Source of the DNA: Spirulina sp034932185
Lineage (GTDB): Bacteria; Cyanobacteriota; Cyanobacteriia; Cyanobacteriales; Spirulinaceae
Reading direction: 5' to 3'
NCBI RefSeq assembly: GCF_034932185.1
Contig: NZ_JAYGHW010000005.1
Location: forward strand, 1-64,000
Length of the DNA: 64,000 nt
Below the pieces are notes generated by a model, which was not told where the DNA came from, did not search any database, and saw nothing but the letters and a program-made list of their open reading frames with translations. Each line of letters opens with the position of its first letter. The stretch's first letter is position 1. Made by a program: the position numbers and the translations under genes. Below, one piece after another: positions 1-7,914 of this stretch.

Positions 1-199
1 GGAGAATGTGCCAAAGGTGTTAAAGCATAGGTGTGCGTACCTGAATGGGGCACTGACGGCTTAATTGGATTACAATCATATACTTGGTCTGAGTAATTAT
101 ACTCATCTCCTAACTGAGATGTACCCCTTAGATGAAGGTTTGTATCACACAGTAGACTATTTTAGTTCTGCCGCAAAGAGCAAAATATTTTCAGATTGA
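1..199 (+). other. End of an upstream reading frame, possibly broken
   Basis: Frame 2 is open from the left edge to a TAA at 62-64, and the same frame is then open again from 65 to a TGA at 197-199, only 13 bases before the amidohydrolase start. The second part reads like protein (it ends in SSAAKSKIFSD) and its position suits the last gene of an operon that begins outside the window. Either the upstream gene has a nonsense codon at 62-64, or two unrelated short frames happen to abut. I do not recognise a family. This also means the left operon probably continues beyond position 1. Confidence 0.25.
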
Positions 200-212
200 C
201 GGATGAGGTTTT

Positions 213-1436
213 ATGTGCAATCAAGATGCAGACATATCTTCCTACAGAAAAATTTCCGCTGATTACATCTACACAATTTCAGGGCCTGTCATTGAGTATG
301 GAATGGTTACTTTGGACAGCTACAATACAATTGTGTCTATAAGTCAAAGGGAAGTGGGTAAAAAAGATGATTTGGAGATCTACGAAGGTATAATCATTCC
401 TGGCTTTATTAATGCCCATTGCCATCTCGAGTTATCACATTTACGAGATAAGACCCCTCGAAATGTAGGTGGACTAATACCCTTTATCGAAGGAATATCT
501 GCTCTTCGAAAAGCGGAAAAATCAGAAATTATAAATGCAATTGAGTGTGAAGAACAGAAAATCATTGAGGCGGGTATTGTTGCTGTAGGAGACTTATCAA
601 ACACTACTTATACTTTTTATCAAAAGTCTTTGGGGAATATCAGATACCATACTTTCATAGAAATTTTGGGGGGTGACTCTGAACGGGCCGTAGAACTTTT
701 TGATAGGGGAAGATCACTTTACCAAATAATGCCAACTGCGAATAGGGGATCGAAGAGTATTGTTCCCCATGCTCCTTATAATACAAGTCCCGAACTTCTG
801 CATCTAATCAAGAATTTTTCTATGGAATTTGATTGTATTTTGAGCATTCATAACCAAGAGTGTAAAGCCGAAGAACTATTTTTCAAAGCTAAAACAGGTG
901 CTTTTGTAGACTTATATGAACGGATAAATGCAAAGTACGATTTTTTTGAAGCTAATGGTGAAAATTCTTTGCATTACACACTACATAACTTGCTCCATAA
1001 TAATCAACTTCTACTTGTGCACAATATTTTTACCTCTATAGAAGATATTCAATATGCTGTAGATTATGCAGAAAAAGTTAATGGGACAATCTATTGGGTA
1101 ATGTGTCCCAACTCAAATCTCTATATTGAAGGGGTATTACCTGATATTCCTTCCTTCGTGACAGAAGGCGCAACAATTGCTATTGGCACGGATAGTTTAG
1201 CATCTAACTTTCAATTGTCAGTATTAGAAGAACTCAAAACTATAAACAGGTATTTCCCTAATATTCCTATTCACTCCTTATTGAAATGGGCTACTCTTAA
1301 TGGGGCTAAAAGTCTCAATTATGACTCAGACTTGGGTAGTATAGAGATTGGCAAGAGAAGTGGGCTTAACTTATTAACTGGTGTAGATCTGGCAAATAAT
1401 AGTTTACAAAAGGCTGAGGTGAAAAAATTAACATGA
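213..1436 (+). CDS. Amidohydrolase-superfamily deaminase-like protein
   Basis: A 407-residue metal-dependent hydrolase of the amidohydrolase superfamily, in the chlorohydrolase / aminodeoxyfutalosine-deaminase-like group. The metal-binding motif is clear: NAHCHLELSHL at residues 67-77, with His69 and His71 as the HxH ligands. Downstream come the HAPYNTS segment, the SIHNQE segment, the LVHNIF segment and the GTDSLASN segment that supplies the usual catalytic Asp. These are the expected landmarks in order, so the fold looks complete and active. Related enzymes deaminate purine-type compounds such as aminodeoxyfutalosine, S-adenosylhomocysteine or guanine; the real substrate is unknown. The ATG at 213 follows a GATGAGG ribosome site. 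The gene overlaps the next one by 4 bases (ATGA), so the two are translationally coupled. Base composition is AT-rich compared with the core genes to the right. Confidence 0.8.
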   Translation: MCNQDADISSYRKISADYIYTISGPVIEYGMVTLDSYNTIVSISQREVGKKDDLEIYEGIIIPGFINAHCHLELSHLRDKTPRNVGGLIPFIEGISALRKAEKSEIINAIECEEQKIIEAGIVAVGDLSNTTYTFYQKSLGNIRYHTFIEILGGDSERAVELFDRGRSLYQIMPTANRGSKSIVPHAPYNTSPELLHLIKNFSMEFDCILSIHNQECKAEELFFKAKTGAFVDLYERINAKYDFFEANGENSLHYTLHNLLHNNQLLLVHNIFTSIEDIQYAVDYAEKVNGTIYWVMCPNSNLYIEGVLPDIPSFVTEGATIAIGTDSLASNFQLSVLEELKTINRYFPNIPIHSLLKWATLNGAKSLNYDSDLGSIEIGKRSGLNLLTGVDLANNSLQKAEVKKLT

Positions 1437-2413
1437 TTATGAAAGAATATGACAAGGATGTTTTTGTTCAAAAACTCTTAGTAGATTTCCCCTTCCGTGT
1501 TCTCTCTTCTAATGATAGAGGACTTTGTGATGTAGATAAGGACTTCTTGCAGGACTTATGCAATAGGGTTGCTTATGTCGATTTTGATTACATTCCCAAC
1601 TGGGGCATAAATGGTCTGCGTGCTAATATTGCTGGATTGAAGAACCAAAATTGGTATCGTTCAACCCAATACTTTAAAGATAAAGCATCTCGAAGGTTTT
1701 GTATGATTAATCATCAAAGATTACAATCAATACTACAAGAAGCTGTGCAAGACATTATTCAAAGCGAAGCGACAATACAAGGTTACAGCATATATGGCAG
1801 CTATTTATATGGACACGATGAGGAGTTTGATGACATTGATATATTGCTAATAGTGCAATCTGCTTCAAATTTAGCACTTGATGCCTTAAGATATAGGCAC
1901 GATGACCTCAAAAATGTTTTTGCGAAACCATTTGAAACATTTGATACCTCCAAAATGATTGGCTTAACAATAATCAGTCAAGATACTCTTACCACTAACA
2001 ATCAATCACCTATTGTTACAGAAGCTGCTTTATTGGATGTCGCAACTGGCATTTCCTTTGGACAATGTGTATCAGCACCCCTATTGACACCTTTTGTAAT
2101 TCTGAAAGATGCTCAGAAGCTCATTGGTTGGGGGGGAAGCAATGTTTTAAAGGCACCTAAAAAGACTTTGAATATGCTAGATCAGGCCATACGAATGAGA
2201 AAATGGATGGTTGATATATATTCAGAAATTGCGTTTAAAGAAACTGCTCTAGACAGGTTCTTATATCCTAATTTAATAAATTGTATTGACAGTAAAAATC
2301 ACATCATAGAGATTTGTATTGAGGTTCAGAAGTTGTTAGATGAAGATGAGAAACTGCTGCGAAATTTAGTAGCCCAGAAACTAGTTGGTGAATCATGCAA
2401 ACAATTTATATAG
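1433..2413 (+). CDS. Nucleotidyltransferase-domain protein
   Basis: A 326-residue protein with a nucleotidyltransferase (pol beta-like) signature in its middle: GS at residues 122-123, followed by the acidic pair in EFDDIDILL at about 131-139. This GS...DxD arrangement is what aminoglycoside nucleotidyltransferases and MNT-type proteins use to bind nucleotide and metal. The first 110 residues and the C-terminal helical part match nothing I recognise. It begins inside the stop of the amidohydrolase gene and its end overlaps the PIG-L gene by 19 bases, so all three are one transcription unit. In this setting it may activate or modify a sugar or cyclitol with a nucleotide, but that is inference. 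A role as a toxin-type NTase is the alternative; I see no HEPN partner. Confidence 0.65.
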   Translation: MIMKEYDKDVFVQKLLVDFPFRVLSSNDRGLCDVDKDFLQDLCNRVAYVDFDYIPNWGINGLRANIAGLKNQNWYRSTQYFKDKASRRFCMINHQRLQSILQEAVQDIIQSEATIQGYSIYGSYLYGHDEEFDDIDILLIVQSASNLALDALRYRHDDLKNVFAKPFETFDTSKMIGLTIISQDTLTTNNQSPIVTEAALLDVATGISFGQCVSAPLLTPFVILKDAQKLIGWGGSNVLKAPKKTLNMLDQAIRMRKWMVDIYSEIAFKETALDRFLYPNLINCIDSKNHIIEICIEVQKLLDEDEKLLRNLVAQKLVGESCKQFI

Positions 2414-3060
2414 TCTCGCCACACATCGATGATGCTGTATTTTCGCTTGGCGCGTATATGCTAAGTTCCAACTACTCTATTTCTGTGATTAATGTATTTT
2501 CTGAAACAAACTTTGTTTATGAGTCTATAGTATCAAAAGCAGACGCCTTAGCCATTCGAAAGGATGAAGATAAAAGTGCACTGACGAAAGTAGGTGTCGA
2601 AAATATCTTTTATATGGATTTGCCAGAAGCCCCATTGAGAGGCTATACTTTAAATAACTTGTTTATTAAGAATGGAGATGAAGTTTGGCTAGATACGTGC
2701 ATAGTGGAAAGTATTAAACAATACATTACAACCCAGATCCACCCTAATGGCGAGTTTTTTATTCCTGCTGCTTTTGGTTCACATGTTGACCATTTGTTAG
2801 TGCGAACTGCTTGTCAACAGTTAAATGTGTCAAAATTTTATTATGCAGATCTTCCCTATGCTGCTGATAATAAGAGGTATAGAAATGAAAATGCCCGATT
2901 TTTTCTATCAGATAAAATATGCCACAGAAGGCACATTGATTATGAATCAATCAATGTCCATATGGACTTGTGTAGAATATATAAATCTCAGTTCTTGAAC
3001 CGCTTTGTAGATGAAATGACCAATTATTTAACAAGCGAGCAGTATACAATATGGAGCTAA
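2395..3060 (+). CDS. PIG-L family deacetylase
   Basis: A 221-residue zinc hydrolase of the PIG-L/LmbE family. These enzymes remove N-acetyl groups from sugars and amino-sugar conjugates (GlcNAc-PI, mycothiol and bacillithiol precursors, aminoglycoside intermediates). The zinc motif PHIDD is at residues 9-13 near the N-terminus, as is usual, and the second ligand motif GSHVDH is at about 128-133. Length fits a complete single-domain enzyme. The ATG at 2395 lies within the end of the nucleotidyltransferase gene, so translation is coupled. Together with a GT20-type glycosyltransferase downstream, the gene points to building of an amino-sugar-containing small molecule. The acetylated substrate is not known. 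Confidence 0.8.
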   Translation: MQTIYIVSPHIDDAVFSLGAYMLSSNYSISVINVFSETNFVYESIVSKADALAIRKDEDKSALTKVGVENIFYMDLPEAPLRGYTLNNLFIKNGDEVWLDTCIVESIKQYITTQIHPNGEFFIPAAFGSHVDHLLVRTACQQLNVSKFYYADLPYAADNKRYRNENARFFLSDKICHRRHIDYESINVHMDLCRIYKSQFLNRFVDEMTNYLTSEQYTIWS

Positions 3061-3090
3061 ATATGTGCATTCCTAAAACTTTAGTAGTCT

Positions 3091-3396
3091 ATGTAGTGCG
3101 CGGGACAGAGGAAAATCAGGCCACACCACCACGATAATGAAGTTAGGAGCAAGACAATGACCATCGAAATAACCTGCCCAACCTGTGGGTCTCACGATAT
3201 CTCTAAGAATGGCACCAACCACTGGGGGAAGCAAAATCACAGGTGCCAGGACTGTGGTCGCCAGTTCGTGGAAAATTTGCAATGGCAACCGAAGTCGGAG
3301 GAGATCAAGAAGTCGGTGAATCGGTTGTTACATGAGAAAATCTCTCTAGCGGGCATTGACCAGGCAACGGAGACTTCCCAGAGTTGGGTGCAAAGT
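3091..3396 (+). mobile_element. Left-end remnant of an IS1-type insertion sequence
   Basis: The leader from about 3091 and the first 79 or so codons from 3157 look like the left end and insA gene of an IS1-family element. The encoded peptide has the insA zinc ribbon (Cys7, Cys10, Cys30, Cys33) followed by a helix-turn-helix-like stretch ending near SQSWVQ. The rest of insA, all of insB and the right end are missing; the sequence passes straight into a glycosyltransferase. The exact left boundary is a guess, since I cannot see a matching right inverted repeat. Confidence 0.6.
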
Positions 3397-4704
3397 CAGG
3401 CTAATGTTACCAAAACTTTTATACTGGTCTCGAATAGAGGCCCCAATTTTAAATCGGCTACTAAATTACATTTTTCTGCTGGCGGTACCGGTGATGCTTA
3501 CATGAATTTGGTATCTAACTTTTGCCATAAGTGGCTATGTATATGTTCTGATAAGCTTTCTTCAAACTCCGTGGAGTCTAATTTCGACGATAAACTACAA
3601 GTGATTTTTGTGAAAGATCACAGCTATAGCAGATATTACTATGAATTTATCTCAGAGTGTTTGTATCCAGTATTATTAGGATATCCTAGTAAGGCTATAT
3701 CATGCGATAAATACAGTGATTATCTCTATGTTATGAACGTAGTCATAGAAGAAATGCGAGAATACATGAATTTTGACGTGATTTTGTGTGACTATCACCT
3801 CTACAAATTGCCGACTCTCATTGATTGGAAATGCCGTAAGATATTTTTTTGGTTCATTCCTTTTCTCAATGTTGAATTTCACAAAAACATACACAAAGAG
3901 ATTGTGGAAGGTCTTTCCAAATGCGAGAAAGTTTTTTTTCTTACAAACGAATACTCTAATAATTTCAAAAGATCATTTGAATATTATTTTCCTGATGAAG
4001 ATTTGAACACTAATTTGGAAGTATTAATACCTGGGCCAGATAGAGGTTTTGAACAAGCTGAGTATATTTCCCGTAAAGACTTTCAAGAATCTCTTAAATA
4101 CTTTGATGTTGAGTTTTCTGATCATGACAACTATTTACTAAGTGTTAGCCGACTAGATTTTGTAAAAAACATACCTCTCACAATACAAGGATTTGAATAC
4201 TACTTGAAAAACCATCCAAATTCTAACTCTCATCTATTGATAATCGCACCGCATCATCGAGAATCTTCAGAAATCTATCAGGATGAGGAGCGTTCTATCT
4301 CTAGCATTTTATCTCGTTTGTCTTGCAAGAGTAGAGTGCATGTAATTCATCGAAGATTCAACCGAGAAGAGTTAAAAGTTCTTTACAAATTCTGTCATAT
4401 GTTCATCTTAGCTTCCCGCTTTGATGGTATGCCCCTTTCGCCATTAGAGTATGCACTTTCTAATAATGGCTGTGGTAGTATTGTTACATCTAATACTTCT
4501 GGTACTTACAGATTTATTGGAAACTATGCTTATAGTTTTGAGTCTGAAAGCTTTGTTTCTTTAGGGCAAGCAATTAGTAGGGCAATATGTGATTCACCGG
4601 AGGATAAAAAGACTAGATTGAGTAGTATAAAAACTCTTGTTAAAAGTGTGACTATAGATCACTGGGTTGATGAAGTTGCAAAAGTAATTTCTAATGAGAA
4701 ATAG
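3157..4704 (+). CDS. IS1 InsA fragment fused in frame to a GT20-type glycosyltransferase
   Basis: A 515-residue chimera. Residues 1 to about 80 are an IS1 InsA-like zinc ribbon (C7, C10, C30, C33) plus HTH-like part. From about residue 88 the protein is a glycosyltransferase of the trehalose-6-phosphate synthase family (GT20): SNRGP at 92-96, SAGG at 107-110, then DYHLYKLP, the SRLDFVKNIP segment with the donor-binding Arg and Lys, and DGMPLSPLEY, whose Asp and Glu match the nucleotide-sugar-binding residues of OtsA. The second half therefore looks catalytically complete. There is no ATG in frame at the junction, only a GTG at 3388, so the IS start codon probably now drives translation. GT20 relatives also make glucosylglycerol phosphate and validoxylamine-type pseudosugars, so the acceptor is open. 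It follows the PIG-L gene after 96 bases on the same strand. Confidence 0.78.
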   Translation: MTIEITCPTCGSHDISKNGTNHWGKQNHRCQDCGRQFVENLQWQPKSEEIKKSVNRLLHEKISLAGIDQATETSQSWVQSQANVTKTFILVSNRGPNFKSATKLHFSAGGTGDAYMNLVSNFCHKWLCICSDKLSSNSVESNFDDKLQVIFVKDHSYSRYYYEFISECLYPVLLGYPSKAISCDKYSDYLYVMNVVIEEMREYMNFDVILCDYHLYKLPTLIDWKCRKIFFWFIPFLNVEFHKNIHKEIVEGLSKCEKVFFLTNEYSNNFKRSFEYYFPDEDLNTNLEVLIPGPDRGFEQAEYISRKDFQESLKYFDVEFSDHDNYLLSVSRLDFVKNIPLTIQGFEYYLKNHPNSNSHLLIIAPHHRESSEIYQDEERSISSILSRLSCKSRVHVIHRRFNREELKVLYKFCHMFILASRFDGMPLSPLEYALSNNGCGSIVTSNTSGTYRFIGNYAYSFESESFVSLGQAISRAICDSPEDKKTRLSSIKTLVKSVTIDHWVDEVAKVISNEK

Positions 4705-4726
4705 AATATTTTTATCAAACTGCGAG

Positions 4727-4995
4727 TGTGATGTTTTTGGAGACAATGCCTACTTTTCAACAACATTGGCAGGATCAGGGAGGTTTACCCACTTTCCAAG
4801 AGCGTGAGCGGGCTATGCTCAATCTGCCTGAGAGCCGCGATCATCGATAGAATGAGTATAAAGTTCTGGGTGAAGTAGCAATGACTGAGTTGCTTGAGCG
4901 TGTGCTCTCCATTACAAGCCTTACCTGAACGTGAGCAGAACGCAATTGCTTCGTTGCTGAGATAACTCATGCTCCTGGTCTCCCGATATTCTTAT
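4727..4995 (+). repeat. Island repeat, copy 1 of 3
   Basis: About 270 bp that recurs at 5670-5932 and, shortened, at 6755-6930, all in the same orientation. Within it a 34-codon frame (4746-4850) begins MPTFQQHWQDQGGLPTF and ends at a TAG; the other copies keep the frame with a few amino-acid changes. After the TAG, decayed coding-like sequence continues (a frame reading like LPEREQNAIAS). It occupies most of the gap between the glycosyltransferase and the first toxin-antitoxin operon. It may be a degenerate gene that has been copied with the cassettes. No terminal inverted repeats are evident. Confidence 0.8.
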
Positions 4996-5065
4996 TGACA
5001 ACTGATGTAGGATTGGTTAGTATGACAGTGGAATCCTACTAGACTGTCGCGGGCAGCTTACAGCC

Positions 5066-5290
5066 ATGAGTAAGAAAGTCAGTATAACCTTGGATGACGA
5101 AGTTCTAGATTTTGTAGATCGGCTAGCAAGCAATCGTAGCAGATTTATAAATGATGTCCTCTGGCAAGAGAAGAGAAGGATTTTTATGAAAGAGCTAGAA
5201 GATGCTTATAAAGATCAGGCTAATGACCCGGAGTTCCAGGAAGAAATTTCCGTCTGGGATGTTGCAGTGGGCGATGGTTTAAATGCCTAA
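5066..5290 (+). CDS. Ribbon-helix-helix antitoxin of a MazF module
   Basis: A 74-residue protein with the pattern of a CopG/MetJ-type ribbon-helix-helix DNA-binding domain at its N-terminus (KKVSITLDDEVLDFVDRLAS, then the RSRFINDVL helix) and an acidic C-terminal tail that would wrap the toxin. It should bind and neutralise the MazF-type nuclease encoded next and repress the shared promoter. The gene ends inside the start of the toxin gene (overlap 5283-5290), the usual antitoxin-first order. Alternative upstream starts are not supported. Confidence 0.85.
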   Translation: MSKKVSITLDDEVLDFVDRLASNRSRFINDVLWQEKRRIFMKELEDAYKDQANDPEFQEEISVWDVAVGDGLNA

Positions 5291-5657
5291 CGGAAACTTA
5301 ACCTACAAGCGAGGAGAGATATGGTGGGTTGATCTGAAACCTGTTATTGGTCATGAAACCGATAAAGAACGCCCTTGTCTAATTTTGCAAAATGATATCG
5401 GCAACCAAAATGGGGCAACAACAATAGTTGCTCCTTTGTTGCCTGGAACAAAGACTTATCCGTTCGTTGTGAATATTACACCAACTACACAGAATGGACT
5501 TGATAGAGATCGGCACATCAACTTAAGTCAAATGAGGGCTGTAGATGCTCAAAGAATTAAGCATAAACAGGGTATTTTGGAAGAAGTTTATTGGGAAGAA
5601 ATTGAGAAAGCAGTATGTATTGAGCTTGGTTTCAGTTTAGCGTTCAAATCCTCGTAG
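5283..5657 (+). CDS. MazF/PemK-type endoribonuclease toxin
   Basis: A 124-residue toxin of the MazF/PemK family. The N-terminal strand motif KRGEIWWVDLKPVIGHE and the following KERPCLILQND segment are the family hallmarks; the conserved Arg in the ERPC segment and the later Thr/Ser of the TTIVAPLL strand belong to the RNA-cleaving site. Members cut mRNA at short sequences and stop growth when the labile antitoxin is lost. The ATG at 5283 overlaps the antitoxin stop by 8 bases. The pair sits between repeat copies 1 and 2. Confidence 0.9.
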   Translation: MPNGNLTYKRGEIWWVDLKPVIGHETDKERPCLILQNDIGNQNGATTIVAPLLPGTKTYPFVVNITPTTQNGLDRDRHINLSQMRAVDAQRIKHKQGILEEVYWEEIEKAVCIELGFSLAFKSS

Positions 5658-5669
5658 TTCGCCTAACAA

Positions 5670-5932
5670 TGTGATGTTTTTGGAGACAATGCCTAATTTT
5701 CAACAACATTGGCAGGATCAGGGAGGTTTACCCACTTTTCAAGAGCGCGATCGCGCTATGCTCAATCTGCATGAGAGCCGCGATCATCGATAGAATGGGT
5801 GTAAAGTTCTGGGTGAAGGGGCAATGCCTGAGTTACTTGGGCGGGCGATCGCCTTTGTTACAAGCCTTACCTGAAAGTCAGCAAAACGCAATTGTTTCGC
5901 TGGTTGAATAACTCATGCTCCCGATATTCTTG
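5670..5932 (+). repeat. Island repeat, copy 2 of 3
   Basis: Second copy of the repeat, starting 13 bases after the mazF stop. It keeps the 34-codon frame (5689-5793, beginning MPNFQQHWQDQGG) and a following 38-codon frame (5795-5911) in the next reading frame, which in copy 1 is broken by a stop. It contains two HIP1 octamers (5747-5754 and 5845-5852) that copies 1 and 3 lack. Together with short flanking sequence it fills the 344-base gap between the two toxin-antitoxin operons. Confidence 0.8.
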
Positions 5933-6001
5933 CCAAACTAGCAAATACAGAAATAGATTTTCACCGATTTTCTCACAGTTCAAACAACAAAGAGGTCACT
6001 T

Positions 6002-6241
6002 ATGCAAAACTCTCGTCATGTTTCCTTACTCACAAATGGACAAGATCAAGTCCTAACCATTCCCCATGAACTTGCCCTATCCGGTACAGAAGTTTTGTTA
6101 CGCAAAGAAGGTCATCGCTTAATCATTGAACTCATTCCTGCTCATTCTCTCCTTTCTTTGCTAACGACGTTGCCAGACATTACGGATGATTTCCCTAATC
6201 TAGATGAGGGGTTACTTCCCCTGGATGACATCACACTTTAG
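6002..6241 (+). CDS. vapB: AbrB/VapB-type antitoxin
   Basis: A 79-residue protein with the short beta-rich pattern of the SpoVT-AbrB/VagC swapped-hairpin DNA-binding domain in its first half (LLTNGQDQVLTIPHELALSG) and an acidic C-terminal tail (DITDDFPNLDEGLLPLDD) of the kind that blocks a PIN-domain toxin. It precedes the VapC gene by 9 bases. It should repress its own operon together with VapC. Confidence 0.8.
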   Translation: MQNSRHVSLLTNGQDQVLTIPHELALSGTEVLLRKEGHRLIIELIPAHSLLSLLTTLPDITDDFPNLDEGLLPLDDITL

Positions 6242-6250
6242 TACCACCCA

Positions 6251-6655
6251 ATGACCTATCAATACCTCCTTGATACAAATATCCTGTCAGATTTGATCAG
6301 ACATCCTCAAGGTCGGATTTTCCACCATATTGTCGATGTCGGGGAAGATAGCGTTTGTACTAGCATCATTGTGGCGTGTGAACTACGATTTGGAGTAGTT
6401 AAGAGTGGTTCCTCCCGTCTGGTACAACAACTAGAACGCATCCTTGAAGTTTTGACAGTTTTGCCGTTGGAATCACCTGTAGATGAGCACTATGCCTCAA
6501 TTCGTACAAATTTGGAGCAAGCAGGAACTCCGATTGGTCCGAATGATTTACTGATTGCTGCTCATGCCCTAGCTCTTGATCTGACCCTTATTACAGCAAA
6601 TACCCGTGAATTTGAGCGTGTGCCTGCCTTAAAGTTAGATAATTGGTTGCTTTGA
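6251..6655 (+). CDS. vapC: VapC PIN-domain ribonuclease toxin
   Basis: A 134-residue PIN-domain protein. The acidic metal-binding residues are in place: Asp in LLDTNILSDL near residue 8, Glu in VACELRFG near 46, Asp in GPNDLLIAAHA near 100, and TANTREFERV near the end with its Asn in the TxNxREF element. VapC toxins cut tRNA or rRNA. It follows its AbrB-like antitoxin by 9 bases and is followed by repeat copy 3. Confidence 0.9.
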   Translation: MTYQYLLDTNILSDLIRHPQGRIFHHIVDVGEDSVCTSIIVACELRFGVVKSGSSRLVQQLERILEVLTVLPLESPVDEHYASIRTNLEQAGTPIGPNDLLIAAHALALDLTLITANTREFERVPALKLDNWLL

Positions 6656-6754
6656 AAATACAAGATTTGGCATAAGATGTCTTTGGTTCAAGCGAAGAGA
6701 ACAGTTGGAAGCGGCGCAGGCTAACTTCACCGTTAAATCCGATCAAGGTGGGGA

Positions 6755-6930
6755 TGTGATGTTTTTTGGAAAGAATGCCTACCTTTCAACAACATTGGCA
6801 GAATCAGGGAAGTCTACCCCCTTTCCAAGAGCGTGATCAAGCTATACTCAATCTGCCTGAGAGCCGCAATCATCGATAGAATGGGCATAAAGTTCTGGGT
6901 GAAGGGGCAATGAATGAGTTGCTTGAGCGT
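6755..6930 (+). repeat. Island repeat, copy 3 of 3 (truncated)
   Basis: Third copy, cut off at its right end next to the uppP stop codon (6937-6939). The 34-codon frame is kept (6775-6879, beginning MPTFQQHWQNQGSLPPF). The abrupt end against a core gene marks the right boundary of the accessory island. Confidence 0.78.
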
Positions 6931-6936
6931 TTCACC

Positions 6937-7896
6937 CTACACCAACCAACCCAGGGCCAATCCTGCCAAAATCACCACCCCAAAACCAAGGCGATACCAG
7001 ACAAACACCCAAGTATTTTGTTTTTGTAAATATTTCAACAACCAGGCAATGGAAAGGTAGGAAAATACTGCTGAGGAAGCTGTACCGGCAATCAGGGAAA
7101 TCCATTCTGATTGGGAAACCCCCACATCAATCACATCGGTTTTCAACTGCACCAAACCCGCCAACGTAATCGCCGGAATCCCCAACAGGAACGAAAACCG
7201 GGCAGCGGTGGCTCGCTCCAAACCCATGAACAGGCCAGCGGTAATCGTTGAGCCAGAACGGGAAACCCCCGGCATCAGGGCCAAGGCCTGGGCTAACCCC
7301 ATGATGATCCCATCGCGGGTTTTGAGGTTTTCAAAGGTTTGGGTACGTTTGCCGATTTTTTCCCCGAGGGCTAAGAGAGAAGCCATGACGATGGAGGCCA
7401 GGGCGATCGCCCCCAAACTGCGAATCGGCGAATTATCCAAATCCGGAACCAGCGCCTTCAGTAACAGGCCCACCAAAACAATGGGTACAGTTCCCACCGC
7501 AATCCCTAAGGAAATCCGCCAGTTTTGATCCTGCCAGTCTCGTTTTTGCAGCGCCCGCCAGGCCCCTAGGGATAAATCAACAATATCGCCCCAGAAATAC
7601 CACAGCACCGCCGCAATACTCCCCAACTGAATCACAGCTGTAAACGTCACACCGGGATCACCCCAGCCCAATACTTCAGGAATTACTTTGAGGTGAGCCG
7701 TGCTGCTAATCGGGATAAACTCCGTTAACCCTTGGATCACGCCTAAAATCAAAGACTGAAACAGATCCATCTCCACCCGACCCGTGGGGGCAGGGCCTTG
7801 GGCATGGGCCCGAAGGGCAGAGAGGGCGATCGCACAGCCCACCCCTAACATAATCTCAGCAATGAGCGTTAGTCGTTGTTGCAAAAACGGCTTCAT
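6937..7896 (-). CDS. uppP: Undecaprenyl-diphosphatase
   Basis: A 319-residue integral membrane phosphatase of the UppP/BacA family. It dephosphorylates undecaprenyl diphosphate so that the lipid carrier can be reused in peptidoglycan and O-antigen synthesis. Clear family motifs: GVIQGLTEFIPISSTAHL at about residues 53-70 and MPGVSRSGSTITAG at about 207-220, which form the active site, among multiple hydrophobic helices. An N-terminal hydrophobic stretch precedes the usual start; a Met at about residue 43 (MDLFQSLILG) is an alternative start. It lies 18 bases downstream of the InrS-like gene on the same strand. Confidence 0.93.
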   Translation of the reverse strand: MKPFLQQRLTLIAEIMLGVGCAIALSALRAHAQGPAPTGRVEMDLFQSLILGVIQGLTEFIPISSTAHLKVIPEVLGWGDPGVTFTAVIQLGSIAAVLWYFWGDIVDLSLGAWRALQKRDWQDQNWRISLGIAVGTVPIVLVGLLLKALVPDLDNSPIRSLGAIALASIVMASLLALGEKIGKRTQTFENLKTRDGIIMGLAQALALMPGVSRSGSTITAGLFMGLERATAARFSFLLGIPAITLAGLVQLKTDVIDVGVSQSEWISLIAGTASSAVFSYLSIAWLLKYLQKQNTWVFVWYRLGFGVVILAGLALGWLV

Positions 7897-7914
7897 AAAT
7901 ATTGCACAAAAGAA

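Noticed and set aside
4785..4970. 61-codon minus-strand frame in repeat copy 1
   Set aside because: The frame is not kept in copies 2 and 3, unlike the plus-strand 34-codon frame.
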